Assembly (NCBI RefSeq): GCF_004137245.1
Contig: NZ_SDWS01000002.1
Span: 248,001 to 312,000 of the forward strand
Direction of reading: 5' to 3'
Source of the DNA: Nocardioides glacieisoli
GTDB taxonomy: Bacteria > Actinomycetota > Actinomycetes > Propionibacteriales > Nocardioidaceae
DNA: 64,000 bases
Below, in pieces: positions 27,785 through 35,232 of this stretch. The translations under genes were made by a program, and so were the position numbers. Below the pieces are notes generated by a model. The model had not been told where the DNA came from. It searched no databases and saw only the letters and a list, made by a program, of their open reading frames with translations. Position 1 is the stretch's first letter. Each line of letters opens with the position of its first letter.

Positions 27785-29374
27785 GTGACCCAGGCTCCCA
27801 CCCTCACCGCCGAGCAGGCGGGCGAGATGACCCACCGCCAGGTGCTCGAGGCACTCAGCGGGCTCCTCCTCGCGATGTTCGTCGCGATGCTCTCCAGCAC
27901 GATCGTCAGCAACGCGCTCCCGACGATCGTCGACGACCTCCAGGGCAGCCAGACCGGCTACACCTGGATCGTCGTGGCGACGATGCTCGCGATGACCGCG
28001 ACCACTCCGATCTGGGGCAAGTTCGCCGACCTCTTCGACAAGAAGCTGCTCGTCCAGACGGCCCTGGTGATCTTCTCGGTCGGCTCGCTCATCGCCGGCT
28101 TCGCGCCGTCGATGGAGGTGCTGATCGGGGCCCGCGTCGTGCAGGGCCTCGGCGTCGGCGGCCTGACGGCGCTCGTCCAGGTCGTCATCGCCACGATGGT
28201 CTCCCCGCGCGAGCGCGGTCGCTACAGCGGCTACATCGGCGCGGTCTTCGCCCTCGCCACGGTCAGCGGACCGCTCGTCGGTGGCGTCCTGGTGGACACC
28301 GTCGGTTGGCGCTGGTGCTTCTTCGCCGGTCTCCCGGTCGCGGCCCTCGCCTTCGTCGTGCTGCAGAAGACGCTGCGCCTCCCCGTCGTGAAGCGCGACG
28401 ACGTCTCGATCGACTACCTCGGCGCCTTCCTGCTCGTCGGCGGCGTCTCGATCCTGCTCGTCTGGGTCTCGCTGGGCGGCATCAACTTCGAGTGGACCTC
28501 GTGGACCAGCGGCCTGCTCGTCGCCGCAGCCGTCGCGGTCATCGCCGCGGCGATCCACGTCGAGGCCAACGTGGCCAAGGACCCCGTCATCCCCCTGCGC
28601 CTCTTCAAGGACCGCACGCTGACGCTCGCCACGGTCGCCTCGGTGCTGATCGGTGTCGCGATGTTCGGCTCGACGGTCTACCTCAGCCTCTACTTCCAGC
28701 AGGCCAAGGACATGAGCCCGACCGAGGCCGGCCTGATGTCGATCTGCATGGTCGGCGGCCTGCTCGTCTCGAGCATCCTCAGCGGTCGCATCATCTCCGC
28801 CACCGGTGTGTGGAAGCGCTGGCTCGTCGGCGGCATGGTCGCCGTCATCGCCGGCATTGCACTGCTGTCCACGATCGACGCCGGCACCCCGCTGTGGCAC
28901 ACCGGCATCTTCATGGCGGTCCTCGGCCTCGGCCTCGGCGCCACGATGCAGAACCTCGTGCTCGCCGTGCAGAACACCATCGCTCTCGCCGACATGGGCG
29001 CCGGCTCGTCCGTCGTCGCGTTCTTCCGCTCGCTCGGTGGCTCGGTCGGCATCGCCGCCCTGGGCGCCGTACTGGCCCACCAGGTCGCCGACGCGGTGAA
29101 GGCCGGTCTCGGCAAGCTCGTCGCGGCCAACCCGGAGCTCGCGGACCAGGTCGCGCACCAGAAGGGCGGCGTCCCCGACGTCTCCACCATGCCCGCCCCG
29201 ATCCGCGCCATCTTCGAGAGTGCGTACGGCGACGCGACCGGTCACATCTTCCTGGTGGCCCTGCCCTTCGCCGTCGGCGCGCTGATCGCGGTGCTCTTCA
29301 TCAAGGAAGTCCCACTGCGCACCTCGGTGAAGCGCGAGGATGAGCTCATGGCCGAGAACTCCCCGCAGGCGTGA
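27785..29374 (+). CDS. DHA2 (EmrB/QacA) family MFS exporter
   Basis: A 529-residue transporter with about 14 predicted helices. The motif GKFADLFDKK is the helix 2-3 loop, SGPLVGGVLVDTVGWRW is antiporter motif C, and a loop of about 60 residues near the C-terminus (ADAVKAGLGKL onward) is typical of 14-helix DHA2 proteins. It exports drugs or toxic compounds using proton flow. GTG 27785 with a weak GAAGG is chosen because the longer frame would include the heptamer repeat. Its stop overlaps the marR start (GTGA). Confidence 0.9.
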   Translation: MTQAPTLTAEQAGEMTHRQVLEALSGLLLAMFVAMLSSTIVSNALPTIVDDLQGSQTGYTWIVVATMLAMTATTPIWGKFADLFDKKLLVQTALVIFSVGSLIAGFAPSMEVLIGARVVQGLGVGGLTALVQVVIATMVSPRERGRYSGYIGAVFALATVSGPLVGGVLVDTVGWRWCFFAGLPVAALAFVVLQKTLRLPVVKRDDVSIDYLGAFLLVGGVSILLVWVSLGGINFEWTSWTSGLLVAAAVAVIAAAIHVEANVAKDPVIPLRLFKDRTLTLATVASVLIGVAMFGSTVYLSLYFQQAKDMSPTEAGLMSICMVGGLLVSSILSGRIISATGVWKRWLVGGMVAVIAGIALLSTIDAGTPLWHTGIFMAVLGLGLGATMQNLVLAVQNTIALADMGAGSSVVAFFRSLGGSVGIAALGAVLAHQVADAVKAGLGKLVAANPELADQVAHQKGGVPDVSTMPAPIRAIFESAYGDATGHIFLVALPFAVGALIAVLFIKEVPLRTSVKREDELMAENSPQA

Positions 29375-29820
29375 GCACCGTGACCCGTCACGACGACCTG
29401 CGTCGCATCGAGGCCGAGGTCGGCAGCCTGATCCGCCGCGTCAAGCGGGTCATCGGGGAGCGCGCCCGCGAGGTGCACCCCGACCTGCACCCGATGACGT
29501 ACTTCATCCTCACCCACCTCGCCGCCAACGGCCCGATGCGCGGGGCGGACCTGTCCGACGCCTTCGGCATGGACAAGGGCGGGGTCAGCCGTCAGGTGCA
29601 GGCGCTCGTCGACCTCGGCCTCGTCGAGCGCAAGCCCGACCCGGAGGACCGACGCGCGATCCTGGTCGACGCCACCACCGAGGGCCGCAAGCGCCTCGAG
29701 GTGATGAGCCAGCACCGCAGCGACCGCTTCGACAAGCGGCTGGCCGGCTGGAGCGACGCCGAGCTGTCGGGGTTCGCGGACCAGCTGGCGGCGTACAACA
29801 CCGCCCTCTCCGACGACTGA
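29371..29820 (+). CDS. MarR-family regulator of the MFS exporter
   Basis: A 149-residue winged-helix protein: RGADLSDAFGMDKGGVSRQVQALVDLGLVERKPDPEDRRAILVDATTEG is the MarR DNA-binding core with its wing. It is coupled to the efflux gene by a 4-bp overlap, so it probably represses the pair through the dyads upstream of 27785 and is released by exported compounds. Confidence 0.9.
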   Translation: MSTVTRHDDLRRIEAEVGSLIRRVKRVIGERAREVHPDLHPMTYFILTHLAANGPMRGADLSDAFGMDKGGVSRQVQALVDLGLVERKPDPEDRRAILVDATTEGRKRLEVMSQHRSDRFDKRLAGWSDAELSGFADQLAAYNTALSDD

Positions 29821-29865
29821 CCTCCACCCAAAACCCGGCCCCGTCTCCACAGCCCGAGACCCCCG

Positions 29866-29935
29866 CCGGGATAGTCCGCTGCAAAAGGCGGGTGTTGCAC
29901 GACGCAGCACCGGCTTTTCGCAGCGGACTACCCGG
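29866..29935. repeat. TAGTCC-type intergenic palindrome
   Basis: CCGGGATAGTCCGCTGC pairs with GCAGCGGACTACCCGG (one mismatch), and the interior continues the stem with AAAAGGCGGGTGTTGC against GCAGCACCGGCTTTT. The hairpin of about 70 nt fills the gap between the convergent marR and GH13 genes. It may serve as a two-way terminator. Confidence 0.75.
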
Positions 29936-29955
29936 GAGGGCTGGGGAAAGGTGAG

Positions 29956-31536
29956 TCAGCGGAGCCAGGCGGCCGTGTCGGGCCCGAGCTTGCCGCCCTC
30001 GACCGGCCCGCTCGCGAGCAGCACCTCGCCGTCGGGCAGCTCGACCGGGGCGTCGCCGCAGTTGAGCACGACGGTGATCGGGCCGCGCCGGAAGGTCAGC
30101 ACGTCGTTGTCCGTGCCGACGACCTCGACCGCCTCGCCCGCGGTCCACGCGAAGTCACGGCGCACGCGCAGTGCGTCGCGGTAGAACTCCAGCGTCGACG
30201 TCGGGTCGCCGGTCTGGGCCTCGACGGTGAGCGGCGCCCAGTCGGCGGGCTGCGGGATCCACGGCTGCTCGGCGCCGGGCCCGAAGGCGTACGGCGCCTC
30301 GGTGCCGCTCCACGGGATCGGCACCCGACAGCCGTCGCGGCCGACCTCGCCGGTGCGGAGGTACGACGGGTCCTGGCGGAACTCCGGCGCGACGTCGACC
30401 TGCTCGAGGCCGAGCTCCTCGCCCTGGTAGAGGTAGCTCGAGCCGGGCAGCGCGAGCATCGTCATCGTGGCCGCGCGGGCGCGGGCCAGGCCCTGCGCGC
30501 CGCCGCCGTAGCGGGTGACGTGGCGGGTCACGTCGTGGTTGCTGAGCACCCACGTCGGGGACGCGTCGGTCGACGCGACCGAGGCGAGCGTGTCGGTGAT
30601 GACCTCGGCGAACGTCTCGGCCGACCACTCGGCGAGCAGCCACGCGAAGTTGAAGGTCTGGTCGAGCTCGTCGGGACGGATGAACTTCGCCATCGACTCG
30701 ACGGTCGAGGTCCACGCCTCCGCGACGGCCATCCGGTCGGGGCCGTACTCGTCGAGGATGTCGTGCCAGGAGCGGTAGACGCCGTGCACCTCGGGCTGGT
30801 CCCACATCGGCTCGTCGGTGACCTGGCGCTCGACCATCTCGTGCGCGCCGCTCGCAGGCTCGACGTCGGAGTCGACGACCTGGTCGCGCAGCGAGGCCTC
30901 CTTGAAGAGACCGTGCGCCACGTCGACGCGGAAGCCGTCGACGCCGCGGTCCAGCCAGAACCGCAGGACGCCCTCGAACATCTCGGGCACCTCGGGGTTG
31001 CGCCAGTCGAAGTCCGGCTGCGAGGAGTCGAAGAGGTGGAGGTACCACTGGCCGTCGTCGACCTGGGTCCACGCCGGACCGCCGAAGACGGACGACCAGT
31101 TGTTGGGCGGCTTCCCGTCCTCGCTGTCGCGGAAGAGGTAGCGGGCGCGCTCGGGGCTGCCCGGCTCGGCCGCCAGGGCGGCCTGGAACCACTCGTGCTC
31201 GTCGGAGGAGTGGTTGGGCACCAGGTCGACGACCACGCGCAGGCCGAGCTCGTGCGCGCGGGAGATGAGGTCGTCGGCGTCGGAGAGCTGGCCGAAGAGC
31301 GGGTCGACGTCGCGGTAGTCGGCGACGTCGTAGCCGTGGTCGTGCTGCGGCGAGGTGTAGAACGGCGTGATCCAGAGGGCGTCGACGCCCAGGTCGGCCA
31401 GGTGCGGCAGCCGCGAGGTGATGCCGGGCAGGTCGCCGATGCCGTCGCCGTCACTGTCCGCGAAGCTGCGGACGTAGATCTGGTAGACGACGGCGTTGCG
31501 CCACCACGTGACGGTTGGATCGTTCAAATCAGCCAT
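29956..31536 (-). CDS. GH13 alpha-glucosidase / oligo-1,6-glucosidase type
   Basis: A 526-residue cytoplasmic glycoside hydrolase. The nucleophile is Asp205 in GFRVDVAH, the acid/base is Glu273 in AVAEAW, and the stabiliser is Asp335 in LSNHDVTRH. The start WWRNAVVYQIYVRSFADSDGDGIGDL and the N-terminal barrel fit the alpha-glucosidase subfamily rather than alpha-amylase. It releases glucose from maltose- or isomaltose-type oligosaccharides; the linkage preference is not certain. No transporter or LacI gene is adjacent. Confidence 0.93.
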   Translation of the reverse strand: MADLNDPTVTWWRNAVVYQIYVRSFADSDGDGIGDLPGITSRLPHLADLGVDALWITPFYTSPQHDHGYDVADYRDVDPLFGQLSDADDLISRAHELGLRVVVDLVPNHSSDEHEWFQAALAAEPGSPERARYLFRDSEDGKPPNNWSSVFGGPAWTQVDDGQWYLHLFDSSQPDFDWRNPEVPEMFEGVLRFWLDRGVDGFRVDVAHGLFKEASLRDQVVDSDVEPASGAHEMVERQVTDEPMWDQPEVHGVYRSWHDILDEYGPDRMAVAEAWTSTVESMAKFIRPDELDQTFNFAWLLAEWSAETFAEVITDTLASVASTDASPTWVLSNHDVTRHVTRYGGGAQGLARARAATMTMLALPGSSYLYQGEELGLEQVDVAPEFRQDPSYLRTGEVGRDGCRVPIPWSGTEAPYAFGPGAEQPWIPQPADWAPLTVEAQTGDPTSTLEFYRDALRVRRDFAWTAGEAVEVVGTDNDVLTFRRGPITVVLNCGDAPVELPDGEVLLASGPVEGGKLGPDTAAWLR

Positions 31537-31584
31537 GGCCCAATCCTCTCAACAGCCCGGGGGGTGGGGTCAAGATCGCGTCGC

Positions 31585-32511
31585 TCAGCTCGCGTAGCGC
31601 TCGAGCACTCGCAGTGCCGTGAGCGTCGCCCATCGTGAGCGGTCCGCGGGGTCGGCCGGCACGTGCGTATGACCCGGCCAGGCCCGCGCCGTCCAGCGGC
31701 CGTCCGGGCGGCGCCTGGCCAGCAGGGCCTCGAGCGCGGCATCCATCCGGGGGTCGGGTGGCACGCCCACTGCGGCAAGGCAGTCGAGTCCGCGGAGGAT
31801 GTCGAAGTGCCAGCGTGGGGGATGGTGCGGCACCAGGAAGTCCTGCCGGATCACCTCGCCCGTCTTCTCGCTGCGGAACAGCTCGTGCCGCAGGACGAAC
31901 TCCACCGCGGAGCCCATCGCCGCACCCACCTCCCGCCGACGGTGCCGGTGGCCGGCTGCGAGATAGTCCGTGAACCCCTCCAGGACCGAGACGGTGGTGT
32001 GCAGGGACGAGTGCGACACCGGGTTGCGCGGTGGCCGGTGGTGGCAGTTGAAGCCGCCGTCGGATACCGCGCGCGACAGCAGGACGTCGACCAGCCCGGT
32101 CAGGTGCACCTCGGGAGCTCCGAACCAGCTGGCGTAGCGGAGACCCATGCCGTTGATGCACGCGTCGCTGACGGTCGCGCGGTGGCTCGGATCGAGGCCG
32201 CCGTCAGGCCCCCTCTCGTGGGCCAGGACCAGGCCCACGGACTCGACCGCGGCCGGGTGGTCACCGGGCAGGCCGAGGTTGCGCAGCTCGAGCAGGGTGT
32301 AGTGGGTGCTTGTCCACTTGGGCTGGTAGAAGCCACGGCCCCAGTGACCGTCCGGGTTGCGTGCGGCGAGCAGCACCGCGCCATGTCCCTCGGTGGCGAT
32401 GCGAGCGCGGAGGGACGGGTCGTCGCGCCGGAGGAGGTCGCGCGTCGTCTGGTGGGCCACGGCCACGTCGCCGGCGAGCAGCCACGCCACGACGTCGGTC
32501 GAGCTCGTCAC
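31585..32511 (-). CDS. Terpene-cyclase-like alpha/alpha-toroid protein
   Basis: A 308-residue protein with four DG-(G/H/R)-(W/L/F) motifs at about 54, 103, 151 and 270. These resemble the QW repeats of squalene-hopene cyclases and prenyltransferase beta subunits and suggest an alpha/alpha barrel. The catalytic DxDD of triterpene cyclases is absent, and the protein is half their length, so cyclase activity is unlikely. His-rich segments (CHHRPPRN, VPHHPPRWH) might bind metal. The GTG start overlaps the stop of the hotdog gene (GTGA), so they are cotranscribed. Confidence 0.6.
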   Translation of the reverse strand: MTSSTDVVAWLLAGDVAVAHQTTRDLLRRDDPSLRARIATEGHGAVLLAARNPDGHWGRGFYQPKWTSTHYTLLELRNLGLPGDHPAAVESVGLVLAHERGPDGGLDPSHRATVSDACINGMGLRYASWFGAPEVHLTGLVDVLLSRAVSDGGFNCHHRPPRNPVSHSSLHTTVSVLEGFTDYLAAGHRHRRREVGAAMGSAVEFVLRHELFRSEKTGEVIRQDFLVPHHPPRWHFDILRGLDCLAAVGVPPDPRMDAALEALLARRRPDGRWTARAWPGHTHVPADPADRSRWATLTALRVLERYAS

Positions 32512-33293
32512 CCCGGCATCCGGCCGCCGAACAGCTCGGCGTCGACGGCGATCCAGGTGTGCTCCGCGGTCGCGACCACGCGGCCGTCCGCGTCGTACAG
32601 CGTCGCGGCGGTGAAGGTCTTGCGGCCGTCCTGGCCGCGGCCCTCGCCGACCACGACGTGGGGCTCACCGATCACGGGGAGGTCGTCGACCCGCGCGGTC
32701 ATCCGGCCCAGCACCATCAGCCGCTCGGTGAGGTCGCCGGCCCACCCGCCGATGCAGTCCAGCGCCGCCCACGTGGTGGCGACCGACGCGCGCGGCGTCT
32801 CGTCGACATAGGTGTGCCAGTCCTCGTGGAGGCTGGGGTGCGGCGTCCACGTGGCCGCGACGAGGGCGCCGGCGGGGCCGTCGCCGGTCTGGCCGGGGAA
32901 GATCCGCAGGCCGTCGCCCTCGCTGCGCGACGTACCGCAGGCGAAGCAGGTCGCGAACGGGTGGAAGTCGAGTCCGGGGTACGACGACTCGGCGCCCGTC
33001 GCGACCTCGGGGGAGACCGGCTCCACCTCCAGCAGGTCGCGGTCGACCCGGTGGGCAGTGGCGATCACCGCCCCGCCGAACGACGCGGTGAGCACGCCGG
33101 CGTCGGTGTCGACCTGCATCGGGGAGTCGAGGGGCGGGGGCTGGCGCAGCGACACCTCGATCGCGGGCCACCCGTCGGACCGGTCGTCGGGGGCGTCGGC
33201 GTCGTCCAGGGCGGCCAGCGCGCCGGCGGTCCAGCCGCCGTTGCCCGAGTCGGGTGGACCGCAGAAACGCTGAGGGACGAGGAGTTCGGTCAC
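32508..33293 (-). CDS. Hotdog-fold thioesterase-like protein
   Basis: A 261-residue protein. FATCFACGTSRSEGDGLRIFPG is the Cys-x-x-Cys-Gly segment found in a group of actinobacterial PaaI-like hotdog proteins, followed by two beta-rich halves, suggesting a double hotdog. It may hydrolyse acyl-CoA or simply bind it; catalytic residues are not obvious. GTG 33293 (MTELLVPQRF) is preferred over the frame's upstream start at 33347, which would run into the divergent dtxR promoter. Confidence 0.65.
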   Translation of the reverse strand: MTELLVPQRFCGPPDSGNGGWTAGALAALDDADAPDDRSDGWPAIEVSLRQPPPLDSPMQVDTDAGVLTASFGGAVIATAHRVDRDLLEVEPVSPEVATGAESSYPGLDFHPFATCFACGTSRSEGDGLRIFPGQTGDGPAGALVAATWTPHPSLHEDWHTYVDETPRASVATTWAALDCIGGWAGDLTERLMVLGRMTARVDDLPVIGEPHVVVGEGRGQDGRKTFTAATLYDADGRVVATAEHTWIAVDAELFGGRMPG

Positions 33294-33355
33294 CGGCCTC
33301 ACTGTGCCACGGGCGGGCGCAGCGCGGCAGCCACCGATGGGACACAATGGCCCGC

Positions 33356-34036
33356 GTGAGTGACCTGATCGACACCACCGAGATGTACCTCCGCACGATC
33401 TACGAGCTCGTGGAGGAGGACATCGTTCCGCTGCGCGCGCGGATCGCTGAGCGGCTGCACCAGTCGGGACCGACGGTGTCGCAGACAGTGGCGCGGATGG
33501 AGCGCGACGGGCTGCTCACCGTCGAGGGCGACCGCCACCTCGAGCTCACCGACGAGGGCCAGCTGCTGGCCACCCGCGTGATGCGCAAGCACCGGCTGGC
33601 CGAGCGCCTGCTCACCGACGTGATCGGCCTCGACTGGGAGCTCGTGCACGCCGAGGCCTGCCGCTGGGAGCACGTGATGTCCGAGACGGTCGAGCGCCGG
33701 CTGCTCGAGCTGCTCGACCACCCGACCGAGTCGCCCTACGGCAACCCGATCCCGGGGCTCGACGAGCTCGGTGACGTCGGCGGTGAGGACTTCATGACCG
33801 ACGTCGAGCCGCTCTCGCTCGCCGCCGGCGCCGAGGACCAGCTCGTCCACGTCAAGCGGATCTCCGAGGAGATGCAGAAGGACGAGGAGCTGATGGGCCT
33901 GCTGCGCCGCGTCGGCGCCCTCCCCGGCAAGACCGTCACCATCGCCCGCACCGACGAGGGCATCCTGATCGGCTCCGGCGGCGAGACCGCCGAGCTGGTG
34001 GTCGAGGCGGCGGAGCACATCTTCGTGCGGCGCTAG
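33356..34036 (+). CDS. DtxR/IdeR-type iron-dependent repressor
   Basis: A 226-residue metalloregulator. With GTG 33356 as residue 1, every metal ligand falls at the number known for diphtheria DtxR: Met10, Cys102, Glu105 and His106 (site 2), and His79, Glu83 and His98 (site 1). This fixes the start. Cys102 marks the iron type rather than the manganese MntR type. An SH3-like domain ends the protein. When loaded with Fe(II) it would repress iron uptake genes. CACAAT 7 nt upstream suggests a leaderless mRNA. Confidence 0.95.
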   Translation: MSDLIDTTEMYLRTIYELVEEDIVPLRARIAERLHQSGPTVSQTVARMERDGLLTVEGDRHLELTDEGQLLATRVMRKHRLAERLLTDVIGLDWELVHAEACRWEHVMSETVERRLLELLDHPTESPYGNPIPGLDELGDVGGEDFMTDVEPLSLAAGAEDQLVHVKRISEEMQKDEELMGLLRRVGALPGKTVTIARTDEGILIGSGGETAELVVEAAEHIFVRR

Positions 34037-34905
34037 GCGACCAGCGCCGCCAGCTCCGTCAGGAACTCGCTCGTCCCCACCTCGAGCTTGTACGTCGCCA
34101 ACGCATCGCCCCGGGTCGCACCACGGTTCACGATGACGACCGGCGTGCCTCCGGCCGCCGCGCGCTTCACGAACCGCAGCCCGCTCATCACCGTCAGCGA
34201 CGACCCGGCCACCAGGAGCGCGCCGCCGGTGCCGAGGGCCTCGACGGCGGCGTAGCACCGGGCGACGCGGTCGGCGGGGACGTTCTCGCCGAAGAACACG
34301 ACGTCCGGCTTCAGCGGTCCGCCGCACTCGCAGGTCGGCACCACGAAGTCCGCCGTCTCGTCGAGCTCGACGTCGCCGTCGGGCTTGGTGAGGGCCGAGC
34401 CGTGCCGATCGATCCAGCCGGGGTTGAGCTCGTCGAGCAGCCCCGCGAGGGCAGCGCGCGACGACGTCGCGCGGCAGGACAGGCAGATGACGTCGGCGAC
34501 CCGGCCGTGGAGCGCGATGAGTCGTTGCGAGCCGGCAGCCTCGTGGAGACCGTCGACGTTCTGCGTGATGAGCAGCAGCGGGTCGACCGCGGCGAGGGCG
34601 CGGTGCCCGTCGTTGGGCTCGGCGTGGCCCATCCGCTGCCAGCCGACGTGGCTGCGCGCCCAGTAGCGGCGCTGCGCCTCCGGCGTCGCGATGAACTCCT
34701 GGTAGGTCATCGGCGCCCGCACCGGCGCTCCCGGACCGCGGTAGTCCGGGATCCCGGAGTCGGTCGACAGGCCCGCGCCGGTCAGCACGACCAGCGGCCG
34801 GGTGGCGAGCAGGTCGAGGGCCGCCTCGACCTCGCCCGGGTCCACCTCAGCCGCCTCGTGCGCCTCGCCCTGGGTGAAGGCGTACGCCGACCGGCTCAGG
34901 GTCAC
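34033..34905 (-). CDS. Sirtuin NAD-dependent protein deacylase
   Basis: A 290-residue Sir2-family enzyme. GAGLSTDSGIPDYRG binds NAD, TQNVDGLH and the His of LHGRV form the active site, and the zinc ribbon is CLSC plus CECGG. It removes acyl groups from lysines using NAD. It overlaps dtxR by 4 bp at the 3' end (convergent), and its GTG start overlaps the stop of the DUF2277 gene, so these two form an operon. Confidence 0.93.
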   Translation of the reverse strand: MTLSRSAYAFTQGEAHEAAEVDPGEVEAALDLLATRPLVVLTGAGLSTDSGIPDYRGPGAPVRAPMTYQEFIATPEAQRRYWARSHVGWQRMGHAEPNDGHRALAAVDPLLLITQNVDGLHEAAGSQRLIALHGRVADVICLSCRATSSRAALAGLLDELNPGWIDRHGSALTKPDGDVELDETADFVVPTCECGGPLKPDVVFFGENVPADRVARCYAAVEALGTGGALLVAGSSLTVMSGLRFVKRAAAGGTPVVIVNRGATRGDALATYKLEVGTSEFLTELAALVA

Positions 34906-35171
34906 GCGCCGTACCTGACCCGCGCCCGCGCCCGGGCCTTCTCCGCCTCCGCCTCGCGGTTCTTCGGCGGCGCCGTCGTCACCAGGTCGTCGAGCAGGTG
35001 TTCGGTGATGTGGGCGATCTCCTTCACCGCTGCGTAGAAGGCCGCCTCGTTGGCCTGCGACGGCTTGGTCGTCCCGGCGACCTTGCGCACGTACTGCAGC
35101 GCGGCGGCCGTCACCTCGTCACGCGACGCGGGCGGCTCGAAGTTGTTCAGCGGTCGGATGTTGCGGCACAT
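34902..35171 (-). CDS. DUF2277 family protein
   Basis: An 89-residue protein beginning MCRNIRPLNNFEPPA, the hallmark of DUF2277, and ending in an Arg/Ala-rich helix. Family function is unknown. It is cotranscribed with the sirtuin through a GTGA overlap, which could hint at a shared role. Confidence 0.85.
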   Translation of the reverse strand: MCRNIRPLNNFEPPASRDEVTAAALQYVRKVAGTTKPSQANEAAFYAAVKEIAHITEHLLDDLVTTAPPKNREAEAEKARARARVRYGA

Positions 35172-35199
35172 GCGTCGAGCGTACGACGGGCGGCAGGCA

Positions 35200-35232
35200 G
35201 GTTTCGAGGCTCGTTGCGCTCGCACCTCAACC
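35200..35232. repeat. Short imperfect palindrome overlapping the stop of the beta-propeller gene
   Basis: Read on the minus strand: GGTTGAGGTGCGAGCG, CAACGAGCCTCGAAACC. GAGG and CCTC plus inner CG pairs form a bulged hairpin, and the TGA at its left end is the stop codon of the 35227 gene. I recall similar sequences recurring in Nocardioides genomes, but only one copy is in this window. Confidence 0.4.
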
